This document shows positions 51,801 to 64,000 of a DNA stretch of 64,000 nucleotides, piece by piece (the first letter of the stretch is position 1; every line of letters starts with the position of its first letter). The stretch comes from Antennarius striatus. Lineage: Eukaryota; Chordata; Actinopteri; Lophiiformes; Antennariidae. The translations under genes were made by a program, and so were the position numbers. The DNA is taken from positions 2,836,501 to 2,900,500 of the forward strand of contig NC_090798.1 in the NCBI RefSeq assembly GCF_040054535.1. Direction: 5' to 3'. The notes below the pieces were generated by a model that saw only the letters and a list, made by a program, of their open reading frames with translations, was not told the DNA's origin and made no database searches.

Positions 51801-54800
51801 AAGCTGGACGAACAGCCCCTTATTGGGTGGGCAACGGAAATGACGTTCGCCGAGGTAGCTGCCGTCTGTTCCTGCAGAGAGCTCCTGGTCCTGAATCAGC
51901 AGAGAGAGACAACAAATCACAACAGGTAACAGAAATAAAACCTCAGTTTGCTATGGTTAGTAATAACATTCATTTATATGTGAAGATCTTCCATTTCAAC
52001 TTCAGTCTCACCAGCTCGATTCCTGCCACTCGCTCTGAAATTCCACTGATCCGGCCAATCCAGCGGATAACCCCAAACAGAGGCGGGTCGTTCACTTCCA
52101 CCATCGATCCCACCTCCAGCTCGCCCTCCGATCCCGCCTCGTCGTCCTCACGCGCAGCCTCTGCGCTGTCGGGTGACATCAGAGGCGAGGGAAAACTGTG
52201 GACGCCATTGGTGTGCTGAAGCTGGTCGGCGTCGATCTGTGGCGTTATGTTTCGGGGTTTAGGAGGCGGGAGCGGAGGTGGAAGCAACGGTTTGTGGGTG
52301 GGTTTTGGTGGCGGCAGAGGAGGGGCTTTCAGAGCTTCTTTACCCGGGGGCATCAGGGCAATTTTAGGAGAAGACGCGGTTGGCGACACCAGGCCTGGTT
52401 TTGTGATGGGAGGAGGCACGGGCTTCAGGATGGGTTTGGGATGTTGCAGAAGAGGATTGTGACGGTGGGTTTTAGGTTCTAAGAGGAAATGGAACCAGAG
52501 TTAGGAGTTTACAGCAGGGGTTAAAGTCTTCTCTAAATATATGTGAACAGTTTAATTAAGTTTAATTATGTCAAATACTGAGAAATGTTGCCTCCAGATA
52601 GCAAAGGTAGACCAGATGTTAATACTCTAGTTAATCTACTCTTTATTTTTCTCCTTTCATACGTTTTTTCGCTGTCAACCAGTTAAGCACCTTTCATCAG
52701 TTGTGTTGACCAATCACAGTACAGAAATACTAACCAAAAACAATACGTTAGTGCTGACCAATCATGATATAGACATTTTTTTATTTTGGTATTTCTGTAA
52801 CTAACTGTATCGTAAATCCTTAATCAGCTCATGTTCAGAAAACAGCATTCACACATAATTTTACCAGTAAATGCAATTTTCTAGGAAACAGGCCTTAATT
52901 TAATTTCAGCTGCTCCTTAATTAATAACATGGTTCTAATAGACTTTGTTTCATACTCTCAGCTAATGTTGAACACATTATGGTGTCTGGGGCCTTGCTGT
53001 GTAAACAGCCGCCATACCTGAGGAAACCTTTGTGGCTGGTAGAAGGAGACCATAAAGGGAGGAAGGAATGTGGCAGAGCTTCTCTCCCTTATAAAACCCG
53101 TCCCAGTCACCAACAGGAGCGTCCTGTCACAAAAAAGAAAGAAAGACAAGACTTAAAGATTAAAACAGTGATCAAAAATTTAAGCAAAAACATTTTGCAT
53201 AATAGTTTAAATCAATTTAAACAAAATCTTTTTGTTAAATGACACAACTACGGTTTTATTTGCCAAATAATACTGACCAGAAGGACCCCAACGTACATCC
53301 CTGATGAAGACCGGCCAGGTAGGGGACCACAGAAGCCCACCTCCCCACCATATACTTTGTCCTCCATAGGGAAACACACCCGCTGTCCAGCATGGAACAA
53401 CGGAGGCGACACAGGGCTTCGGGTACGGATCTGATCCTGAACAGGGTTGTGTAACGGCTCTGCCCTTCGAGAGAGCATCCCGGAAGAGTTGGGCGGAGGA
53501 GGGCTGCTGGGACGATGCTGACGGAAACTAATGTGACGACTGGACTGCTGGATATGATGATTTGGACGGCTGCCGTTGTTATGGTGCCCGTTGCTGGAGT
53601 GATTATTGCCGCGAAGGTGTTCCCGCTCGCGGATTCGCTCCTGTGCATCAGAGCTGTTGCCGCGAGACCAGTGACGGATCCGGACGTGGCTCACGGGAAG
53701 GAAGAGGGCACAGCCTTCAGGGCAACTGAAGAGCCGGTGGCCCTTATAGGAACCGTTACTTATTCCTTTACCTGCTGCAGAACCCTGCAGAGGAGTAAGA
53801 GTAAGAACACAACAACAGAGCGTAAGAACACAAGTTATTTACACGTAAATTCTGATCATCTGCAGGACTTTGTGAGCTCTTTTCTTTCACCAAACTTATT
53901 TCTAAATTGTCAGTCTATGAAAACCTATATTTGCAGTTGTAGCATTTATTTTCAATTTATGTTCAATTACTTGAACAATAACTATACCAAACTTACAATT
54001 TCAATAAAAACCTATTCACTTTTGATATTATTTTAGTTCCAATTTTGAGGAAAACCGAAGCATTTTACTTTATGATTGTTATTTACATTTTTTTCTAACA
54101 CCACTTATTAAAAGTGTCTGAAATCTGAAAGGATTTAGTTTATGGTATTTGGTTAAATCCTTTGAGGCATGTGAATAATTAGCTTACCTTGAGCTGTACC
54201 CCAAAAATGACAGCGCTGCTCCCTCTAGTCAACGGCCCCACGTATTTAAGCTCTGCTTCCGCCATCTCATCTTGTTTCCCAATTTGGACCCACAGCGGAG
54301 CATCGACAGGTAAATTTCCCAGTTGCTGCAGCTTCCCCGGATTGCCTAAAAAGTATAAAACAATGAAACCCTGACCACAGAGGGAAGGCCGAATGAATGA
54401 ACATCGGGAAGTCTTTCCAATTTTTCTACAAGACTCTTTAATAGCACACAAACAATAACAAGAAACATAATGTGGTTTGTTTTCTAATTTTATGTAAATG
54501 TGTCTGAAACACCAAAAAAGAGCCTATTATGAACAGTATCAGTATTTATATGCAACATATTCATTATACAAAAGTACCAATCTTATACTAATACTATTGT
54601 ACAACTAATTCTACTCCTTCCACTTGGATTATCTGTAAAATCAATAATTTCTACAAACTTTAAATTAATGCATTACTTAGAAGTCTGAGGCGGGTCTCTG
54701 GATCAGACACAGGCTCCAATAAACCACTCAGTTCAGCTGGGATTTCATGCAGGAACTTCCTCTCTATTTTTAACATGATGTCATTATCCAACACCTGCAG

Positions 54801-55773
54801 GAGAACAAAAACAGAAGGAAAGACAGATGTGTGGGAGAGAGGAGAAAAGAAATAAGAGGCGAGTTCCACAGAAGGAGGGAACAGTTTTTAAGTATATACC
54901 CAACTTAAAAGGGGGTGATTCAGCAGCATGTGTTAAACCTTATCATTTAGTCTGGTATCTGAGGTTTTACATATGACAAGGACACCATTTGTCATAAACA
55001 AAAACATGCAACAGCACTCACTAAACAATCAGAATAAGACATAGACAAACATAATATAGATAAACACATGGAATCTAACCTATCAACATAAACAAATAAG
55101 AAAATATAATAATTTCTGTAGGGTGTCATCAACATGAGAAGTTTAAAAGTATTGCCTGTTTTGCCTTGTGGGGACTAAGCATGTTTGCAGGTATTTCTAT
55201 AATTTTTTCTGCTTTCTATAATTATGTATGTATATTTTATTAAGCATTATGTGTGTCTTCGCATAGCTGCAAGACAAATCTTCCTTTGGAGCCAATTCAA
55301 TTTAGGTGAAGAAATGCTTATTTAAAATCAATTATTTGGCCACATATTTCCTCATTAAGTGTCCAAAATATAAACATATTCAATGTGCAAAAAAACAACA
55401 AATTGCTCGACAATCTAAAGCTACTGTTCTACCCATGAAATACATATTGAAGTGTTTGACAGTACGTTGGGTAAAGACTTGAGTTAACAATCTTAACTAA
55501 CACTTTAAGTGGTTTTGTATTATAAATAAAGCTCTTGTTTCAAAATGCCCCTTTGCCCAGATTTGGTAGCTCTATTATGGAAAAACAGTTCATGTTCAGG
55601 TCAGTTACCTTCACCCAAAGGTGGTCGTCCCTGGTCCTGTCTTGCTCCTGGCACATGAACCCCCGTAGAAGCCGAATGGTACCGTCCAACTGGTCCTGGA
55701 CCTTCATATCGGTCGAGATCAAGAACATTTTGGGGGGGCGACGCTTCCTGTTTGCCTCAAGCGCCCCTGACAT
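48887..55773 (-). CDS. cyld: CYLD-family lysine-63/linear-chain deubiquitinase
   Basis: A cytoplasmic, microtubule-associated deubiquitinase that restrains NF-kB, JNK and necroptosis signalling. Sixteen exons: 55609-55773, 54677-54794, 54188-54345, 53278-53784, 53018-53123, 52012-52478, 51725-51890, 51450-51591, 50999-51121, 50643-50734, 50475-50538, 49957-50158, 49739-49847, 49492-49610, 49156-49363 and 48887-49071, giving 976 aa (human 956). Three CAP-Gly domains are visible: exons 3-4 ([11 protein letters not shown]), 4-5 ([13 protein letters not shown]) and 6-7 ([12 protein letters not shown]). His/Asn-rich and Pro-rich linkers separate them. The USP domain starts in exon 8 with [16 protein letters not shown] (catalytic Cys near 602). 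It includes a CxxC zinc module in exon 14 (CSICQ, CLQCYGD, CQTCNTQ) and the catalytic His near 891 (ETSHYVSF). It ends SPELSLYK. The first 55 residues are divergent. Fish have two CYLD paralogues, and which one this is remains unresolved. Confidence 0.92.
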
Positions 55774-56260
55774 CTTTTGCGCGTCCTTATGTGCAACAGC
55801 GTCACTGACGAATTTTAACCTTCATTTCCCTACAAATTAAGATAAATAATTATTCAAAAACAAACGTAGAGCGGTTGAGTGCGTCCCTCATGTGTCAAAC
55901 AAGGAACGACATTGGTAGCTAGCCTTCATATATCAACTTTCTTTTGACAATTCAGTTTGTAAAATCCATTAAGACGCGACTTCTACCTCTGAAACACTAT
56001 CGACCTGCTACCAAACCATGTTTATAACTTTGACAACAACTTTTAAGCGTTCGTAGAACACTCACCTACTCCTTTAAATATGACCGTCAACATTTCCCAT
56101 TTCATTTAAATGAGCTACGTTTTGATAACAAATCGCCCCTGCGAACCAGGAAGAGGTGTGACTGACAGCAGCGCCAGCCAATAGCAAGTGGAGAAAGTTG
56201 GGCAGGACTTTTAAACCAATCAGAGCGTAGATGGGCGTTCTTTTGGCTGTAGGAAATTCC
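55774..56260 (-). promoter_or_regulatory. cyld upstream region with paired CCAAT boxes
   Basis: Two CCAAT boxes (56178-56182 and 56216-56220), 38 bp apart in the same orientation, lie about 400 bp upstream of the cyld ATG in a GC-richer patch. They suggest an NF-Y-driven, TATA-less promoter. The stretch between them and the ATG would be 5' UTR or a short intron. Confidence 0.4.
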
Positions 56261-56318
56261 ACATTTCTTCAAAATGGAAAGGTGTTCGTTAAAGAAGCGA
56301 CAGCAATTCACAAATGTT

Positions 56319-56324
56319 TTTATT
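56319..56324 (-). terminator. Candidate adcy7 poly(A) signal
   Basis: AATAAA on the minus strand about 1.36 kb past the adcy7 stop, only about 100 bp from the cyld CCAAT boxes. The stretch 56310-57680 has no gene and is likely adcy7 3' UTR. Confidence 0.4.
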
Positions 56325-57680
56325 AGATTATAAATATGATAGAAAAATATTTCCCTATACAGAACAAACGCAAATTCTTTTTTCATTCACACTTCACATC
56401 ATTCCAGACAAACAAACGGTTTGTGTACAATAAATCTACTCAACACTGTTTGTAATCCAAAACTCCCTATAAAAGACAAAACATTGAAAAGTGCAAGATT
56501 AAATGTGCATTGTCTAACTTTTCATAGCACACATCCTTAGGCCTGAGTGCAGGTATGTTACAGCATCAAATGTCAGTTTAAAACAGAAGTCTCTAATAAA
56601 TCTCTATATCAAGCAGTGAACACTGACCAGCAGTTCTCCATCGTTCAGTGTCTAACACCTTAAATAAACCCTTTTTTATTTGTACATGAGGAATTGACGT
56701 TATGAGGGAGCCCAATCCACCCCACGATGAGCTGGCTTTTTGTTTGAGGTGTTCCCTGCCTTTCACCTTATAGCCCACTGAGATCCATAAGGCAGATAAA
56801 CAGAGGCTGTGGATGAGACGATTACGATCGCCTCATCTACAGGAAGATGGATGGATGGGAGCTCAATCCCTGTGTAAAATGTAAAACTACAGAATTTCAC
56901 AATAAAAACAGATAAAAGAAAAACACATATTACACAGGTATCTTCTGTTTCCTAGGCTGTGAGTGACTTGACCCCCCCCCATTCATCTTATTCCTCTTGA
57001 TGTGTGTTACTATTATACAAAAAGCCTTGTTAGTCCTTCATTTATATACAAAAGCTTCTAACGCTGGGAAAATCTGAGCTGAAACAACAATGCTGTACTG
57101 TGATTTTACGTATGTAATGCAAAAATATCTTGATTTGAGGAATAAGGCACTTTTAAAGCATCCTCCATCCTCCAACATTAATATTTCAGATGGACATTTT
57201 TTCTTTCAAATAAACGAACGTTTTACAATTGTGCACCACAAACGTAATTACTGATTATTCAGAATACTTCAGTAAAAAGAGTTTTATGGGGATTTGATCT
57301 TGTATCAGCCAGATACAGTACAGGTACATTACAGTAAGCTACGTGGTTTGCCATCACATGGGTCAAAAGCAGAAAGCGCTGAATTTCCAGTTGTCAGTAA
57401 GTGTCTTCATTTAACCGTTCATTTAGTGTCTCATCAAAAGACAAAGACAGATGCTTCACAGGTGTAAAAGTCCAACAGGTGTTTGTCCATGCTGTTCCTC
57501 TCAGCAGTAATGAAGTGCAGATTATCATGATGATTATATACAGACATCGCTGCTGGATGTGACTGGTGTTTACCTCTACGAGAACACAGAATGATTCATG
57601 TGTTGTCAGTTAAAACAGTTCACACAAGCAGCATATCTTGGATGCAGGTAACGACAGATAAATGTGAATCACAATCAGTG

Positions 57681-60600
57681 TTAGAATTGAAGAGAGGATT
57701 GGTCCGTGTTAACAAAGTAAGTGGTGAGTTCCCCTTTGCCCTTCACATTAATCTTCCCTCTGAGGGTCACGCTGTATCCGACACTCTCAACAATCAGCGC
57801 TGTTTCCTCCGTCACCTGGGAATAGAAAGAAATTATGAGGGAATGAATGAGGTTTCTTTTTGTCACCAGATACACTCCGACATGGTTTTAGTTTGATGTG
57901 GTTACTTGTTTTATCTTGTTTCCTTATATTACACTGTTCCTACAAAAATGTGATTATATTTGGGCTTTTTATTATAAGAGTAAGTTCTGCTCCGTTAATT
58001 TCTATTTAAATTTCTTACTGAGCTAGAATGTGTCCTGTATTTCAACATATAATCCATTCCCATCCTTTTATCTGACCTGTATTTTGTCTAACACTCCAGT
58101 GCTGTCCATTCTGCTGGCCACATTAACAGAGTTCCCCCAGATATCATACTGAGGTTTGTGAGCTCCAATCACTCCTGCAATCACTGGACCGTGGTTTATT
58201 CCTGCAAGTAAATGACCAAAAGTCACATAAAACCTCGTCCAACCTCCAATTCTTACCTTTATCTCAAACTTCAATGTACTGTAACTTTCACATTTTTGTA
58301 TGAGTCAAACACTAAATTGGTGCACAAGAATCTGCTAAATCTGTCTTTATTACAATTTGAACAAAATGGGTTTTGAGTCAGTTTTGGATAGATCATTGTA
58401 AATCATACTAGCTAAGTGAACATCTATATTGTAAGTTTTTTTTAACCTTTAAAATGGTAAATAAGGTTTGGTGACAAAGAAACAAGTTTAAGTCACCTAG
58501 GCTTCAGATTTATTAACAAACATTTGTGCATTCATCTAGGATAAACTCACCGATCCTGAGTTTGAAGCTGTTGAAAGCGTGAGCGTTAATAACTTCCATT
58601 TTGCCCATCAGAGCGATGGCAAACTCCACCATGGAGCGCACATGAGTGTAGGACATCTCAACTTTCTGCAGGGGGAGCCAGAGATCGTTATAATATGGAA
58701 CAGGTATATACTTTTACAAAAGTAAGCAAATAAAATTGAACAATAGATCAGTTGGTCCATGAGAGATAGCAAACCTTTCTTTCATCTGTCAGAGGTGAGT
58801 AGGTCAAGCCTGTAGCAGCCATGTATGTGCTGCCAATAGTCTTAATCTTCTCCACTGAAGAGAATTTAGGTTTAGACAGAAGCTGCACAACATAGACAAG
58901 AAAATAAGGTCAGATAGTTACGAAGATGCTGAAACTGATAGTACAGAATACTTTTTTCTTCCTCATACCTCATCAAAGTCTGATATGATCTCATTAAGGA
59001 GGCGCAAACACTCCAAGCCTCCTCTGTTGGCGCTGCTCTCGCTGTAGAATTCTTTGAATTGAGGCACCGATGCAAACATGATACACACACAGTCATACGA
59101 CTGACTGTACAGGTCCTGAAACATCGTTTTTAATAGTAAAGAAGATTCAATAAAGTCCACAGTCAAATCTGTTCTGATTATTTTTGCACATGATCGCCCA
59201 GAACGGCAATGCCAAAATGAATTAATATTTTCTTTACCTGGTTGCGAACATTTTTACCAATGAAAAAGGCAGCAACATGGAATGGCAGTACATTCTGAAG
59301 GAGGAGCATGTTGACGTTCTCCATTGTCTCCATCTCCTCTCTCTCCGTCTTGAAACATCGATCCAACAAGAAGTCTACGCGGCAACCTAGCTCATCCTAA
59401 TAGAAAGATAGGAAAGGAAGGATCAGAGATTGATGTGGATCCAAGTTAAGTTGTTTAAAAATGAGGAACACGGGTGCAACAAACACTTTTTGAAATGGTG
59501 GAAAAACACACTTTATTAACATCTGTCAGGACGCACATACCTGTCTGGCCAATATGAGGCATATTATGTAAAAGATGACCAGCCAAAGCCCAGACATGAT
59601 CTGAGGGTCCTTCAGCACTCCTGGCCTGTTGATAAATACACACACATTCTTATATTAAGAGCCAAACAGTTAGTCTGGGTGACTGAACTATCACCTGTCT
59701 TATTTTCCTTTCCATTGCATAACTTCTCAGACAAGAGTGTCTTGTATCTTAAAGTCAATCAGGTTGGCTACCATAGTTCTTACTATAGAAAAGTCTAAAA
59801 TAACTGATGGTTATCTGAAACACCAAGGGGATACATAATCTTTAGAGTATCAGACAAAGGCAGAATATTTAAACCTCTGGCTGAGCAAGACAGACAGCAT
59901 GAGGATGAAGATAGCAGTGAACGAATGTAGACGAGACAAAAGTGAACTTGACAAGGTTAACTTTAAAGTCTGTGAGAATTTGTAGGCGGCTATTAAGTCT
60001 GAACACACTCTTTACGCAAATAGTTTAATCATACTCTTGTATAGCGACTACAAAATATAATCCATTTGAGCAAAAAAATATACAGGTACTGTATATCAAA
60101 GCTACTAGAAATTAGTGCAGCTAGTTTGTCTTGAATTTGAAAGTAATGTCCAGTTACATAAAGGATGATTGAACCCCTTGGGTAGGAATATGATTATATT
60201 GAATAAGAATCTGTGTGTCACTCACCTGCTGTCATTGTAAAGTAAATCGATGAGGCACTGCGACCTCGGGGCGTAAACGTGAAGAAAGAGGGCAAGGTAA
60301 ACCACCACAGCCAGGGTGAGCAGGAACACCTTCATAGACAAACACGTTCTGACGAACACGATCACTCCCAGCATGGCCAGCAGGCAGCAGTACACGTAGT
60401 ACTGGGCATTTGAAGAACAAGGTTAATGGGAGGAGAAAAATGTATTTTGTCTGTTATAAATTAAGAAAGAATTGACCTTCGGAAGTTAAAAAAAAATTAA
60501 CACTGACTGCTAACAGCTGAAAAGGCCAAGAAAAGGCTGACATATCTACAAAAGGCTATGCACTTCTTTACCGGTACAGTGTAGAGATTGAGCTCCTCCA

Positions 60601-63600
60601 GCTCTGTCCTGTTGGTTATAGATGTGCAGTTGTTTCCTGGGAGGAACACCTGCAAGATATAACCAAAAGTGTGACAGAGAAAAAATATAAATGTATCAAA
60701 AGTTCAAAATGGAAAGAAAAGCGTTAGTGAGAGAAAAAAGGAACTCACTATGTTGAGGAAGGCCATGAGCAAAGTGATGAGCACACCAAGAGTGACGACA
60801 AAGATTCGCAGCACTGCCCGGGTGGAGACTCCGCGGGACAGTCCTGTGAACCACTGAATACCCAATGGCATCTTGGAACGCATTTTCTGGAAGCACAATT
60901 ACAGTCAGACACTTAGAACAGTATATATGAGAGATCAGCTGTCGATTTGAAACTTTGTGCTGCTGATCGACACTGATTTACCTCCAAGTATCCAGTGAAA
61001 GCGATTGTCAGGAGCAGAACCAGTACAGGGAAGGTCGCACCGTATGACACAGCCATCTCAAAGTTACTGTGTGTTGTAGGGGTGACAATAAATAATTTAA
61101 ACTGTTAGACCCTCACTCAAAAATAAAGGTGTGTTGATGTATGTTGTTGAGGAAGAAGCTGGGTGAAGGACCAAATTTAAATCATTTTGATTAGTTAGGA
61201 CTGACAGACTCAGACAGATTTAACAAAGAAAATTACTAACAGCTTAATTTTACTTTGATTTTATTCAGAACAAAAAAGTATGAAGTGACTATAACTCACT
61301 TCTTAGAGACGAGCATCTGGACGGCGAAAAGAGTGATGAAGACTAAAGCCAAGCAGCTCAATGAATGGTGCAAACCTCTCACTTCAGAAAAGAGGAACTA
61401 GAACACAAAGACAGATGAGTCAAACAAGTAGAAGTAATTGATTAGCAAACACACCGGGATGCATCATGCTTGTCCAAACATAAAATATTGCACAGACATA
61501 CGTATGACTCTATTTGACTGTCTGGAAGACGAACCTACCTGTTTCTCGAGGCTCAGGTCATTAAAAAGCAAAGTGAAACAGTTGAGCTTCTTTAGTCTTC
61601 TCCTAAACAAAAAAATCAGAAACCACTGTGAGCTAACATTTATTTGTGAATTCAGTGAAACCTCGCCTATATGCATTTCACACTGAAGAAGCTTTGAGAC
61701 ACACACATTTGTACAGATTTCTATCAACATGTTTAGAAGAAGACTGACCTTGCAATGTCTATCGTGTCCAGTGATCCCCTAACATTGGCGTCCACCACCA
61801 ACCTGGGACAAAACAAGAAGACAGCCCTTAATCACAAACTGCATTCAAACTACACTAAACTACACTGAACTATATTCAGTTCATGTTTTTTAGAAGACGA
61901 GAAGGAGAGATCTATTGTACCAAATTCTGCATGCTTCATTCTAGTTTTACTTAATTCTGATGCGTGGTTCATTGCATTTTTTTTCTAGTTCCTCTGAAAC
62001 ACCTAAAAACTTACCAAGAGTTATTCTGGTATGATCCGTCCTAAAGTAAACACACAAACATATTAATCCGTTATTACCTTACCCAATATGCAGCATAAAT
62101 GATCAACCCTGCTGAGGGACAATCAAAAGACCAAAGCTTATGTGTAACATTCTCACAAAAAAATGCATACTTCACACTGCTGTGACTGGTTCGCAACAGC
62201 ATTGGTGGACATGACTGGCTTCTTAGCGTGTTTGCCGTTGGGGTTGCTCAGGTCTGCAAATGGGTGGATGGTCCGCCAGGACTGCAGGTACTGAGACATT
62301 CTGACCGATGCACGCTGTCTGTTCTCTACTGGTGCAAGTGTGTCTGGCTGAAATTTATTTTAAAAATAATGTGTTAATTAAAATTAATTCATTAAAACAT
62401 GGTAGAACAATCAGTCAGTTTGCAGGTTCAACTGATCCCCATACAAAACATACAAGAGTGAAAGATTTGCAGAGAAATTTTCTGATCTATTAATTTGCAG
62501 GTATTTTCCTCAACCCTAACCCTACACAATAAACTCCATTTCTACATTCTTAAACGTGTGCACACCTACCCGTTTAGGTCTCTGGGGTTTGCTGTCAGGC
62601 TTGTGGGGATCAATCACCAGATATGTTTTTCTTCCTTTCAGAAAGGGATCCTGACTGCTCCCATTAACTTCCTCCACTTGATATGCTCCATTTAAGTGCT
62701 GCAGTGTCTCCTCTGTGATGTGTACACGCCTAAAAACAGGGACAGTATTGTTACAAAGTAGTTAAAAATGATTACTCAAAAAAATGTAGCGAAGCAGCAA
62801 AACCTGGAATGCATCTTTTTTACACATTATAAAAAATATATTTTTGAGTAAATCTTCAGTTTTTCTCACCCAGGAAGACCTCCAGACTCCATGTGATTGG
62901 CCAATGTAACGTCATGTGACCACACGTCATACTGCCATTTCTGCAAGCCAATCACACCACTGAGGACATTGCCGGTGTGGACACCCACCCTCATGCTGAT
63001 CTCCACCCCTGTCGCTTCTCTCAGTTTACTAAAAGGAGAGGATATAGTTAGAGAGAGATAGTTGTGAGTCGTGTCCATAGAGCTAAAGGAATAAATAACA
63101 AAATGCTAATATTTACTGCTTCATTCATTATTTATAGTTTCAGTTATTATGGAAAAACAAGTGAAATAAAAAAAACCATCAAAGTCACAAGAACATCTGA
63201 CAATCTATAGCAGATGAAGATGCAAATTAGAAGCTCTGAACAGCTTTTGTTCCTGTGGTTGGAAAAGATATAAGAACAACTGACCTGATGGCGGTACACA
63301 TGTCCAGTCCCATCTGAACACAGTTCCTGGCATGAGTAGGGATGGGGTCAGGCAGACCAGACACACAGTAGTAGCAGTCACCCAAGATCTTAATGCGAAG
63401 ACACCCATTCTTCTACACATGGAAAGACATACAGAGGGGTAGAATAGGGAGTTATCAGACCCATAGCTGATACAAAACTGTAGGAAATTAAAAGTCTCTG
63501 TCAGATGCTCACCTTGGCAATGTCATCGAATCTGCCAAAAAGCTTGTTGAGCACAACAACCAGCTCCTCCGGTGTGCAGGTACTTGCAAGTTTTGTGAAG

Positions 63601-63624
63601 CCCACAATGTCTGCATACAAGATG
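57681..63624 (-). CDS. adcy7: Adenylate cyclase type 7 (3' part; 5' end beyond window)
   Basis: A membrane adenylyl cyclase of the G-beta-gamma/PKC-stimulated ADCY2/4/7 group, making cAMP from ATP. Twenty exons in the window: 63513-63624, 63285-63412, 62870-63028, 62570-62729, 62171-62347, 62015-62040, 61749-61802, 61539-61602, 61300-61397, 60982-61066, 60749-60886, 60572-60649, 60226-60401, 59541-59625, 59238-59396, 58969-59115, 58775-58882, 58551-58665, 58077-58201 and 57681-57815, about 775 aa. C1a has both metal Asp motifs ([16 protein letters not shown]). A second six-helix membrane block with sequons (NNCT, NRT) follows. C2 has [25 protein letters not shown], the [10 protein letters not shown] Asn/Arg pair and the KGKGEL lysine. 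Type 7 is favoured by [16 protein letters not shown] and adjacency to cyld, as on human 16q12; type 4 is the main alternative. N-terminal exons are missing only because of the window edge. Confidence 0.88.
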
Positions 63625-64000
63625 CTACACAGCCCAAACCAAAGCAAAGGTTAGGCATATGTTTGTATGACAACAGATTTAGGTAAGATATCTACAGACA
63701 CCGCATGGTGAGAGGCAATGAATGCCAGATTTGCACCAGGTTTCTGAAAGTCAAATATTATATTAAGGCTATGAGACACAATGCCAAAATCCAGAACTTG
63801 TATGACAATCATCCAAATCCAAGGTTTTCTAGTATGAAAGGAATCCTATTTGTACATCAACAGAACATTATAGACATGAACTGGTGAAATGAAAAGCATG
63901 ACATTTAATTTAGCCTTTTTGATAAAACTATTTAAAATCTAAAGGTGTCACTTTGGTACAGGCCGAAGAATTATGAGACCTTTAAGTAGGTCAGAAACTT

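Overview
This is teleost fish nuclear DNA, probably from a compact-genome (percomorph-like) species. The coding sequences are split into many short GT-AG exons whose conceptual products match vertebrate proteins exon by exon. The introns and spacers carry CA/GT microsatellites and repeats of kinds common in fish. Nothing bacterial, viral or plasmid-like was seen.

Eight protein-coding genes were found, all on the minus strand. From low to high coordinate they are: supt16h (199-4081, 3' part outside the window), tox4 (6148-10811), slc12a6/KCC3-type K-Cl cotransporter (15039-28150), nop10 (32164-34000), lpcat4 (35227-42527), emc4 (44660-46397), a cyld-family deubiquitinase (48887-55773) and adcy7-type adenylate cyclase (57681-63624, 5' part outside the window). 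Exon boundaries were placed by hand from splice signals and reading phase. All six genes wholly inside the window give one continuous frame from ATG to stop. Products: Tox4 663 aa, Slc12a6 1166 aa, Nop10 64 aa, Lpcat4 508 aa, Emc4 193 aa, Cyld 976 aa.

The genes are mostly housekeeping functions and do not form a pathway: chromatin and transcription (supt16h, tox4), snoRNP pseudouridylation (nop10), ER membrane biogenesis and phospholipid remodelling (emc4, lpcat4), ion transport (slc12a6), ubiquitin signalling (cyld) and cAMP synthesis (adcy7). Their human orthologues lie in three blocks: 14q11.2 (SUPT16H, TOX4), 15q14 (SLC12A6, NOP10, LPCAT4, EMC4) and 16q12.1 (CYLD, ADCY7).

The non-coding parts hold candidate promoters, AATAAA-type poly(A) signals, several microsatellites, three copies of a LINE-like 3' tail and fragments of other retro- and DNA transposons. 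The most unusual signals are a (TG)n tract of about 138 bp that replaces the polypyrimidine tract at an slc12a6 acceptor, a 150-nt in-frame candidate cassette exon in slc12a6, a 12-nt candidate microexon in supt16h, a GC-AG intron in supt16h, and two CRE-bearing promoter-like clusters with no assigned gene.
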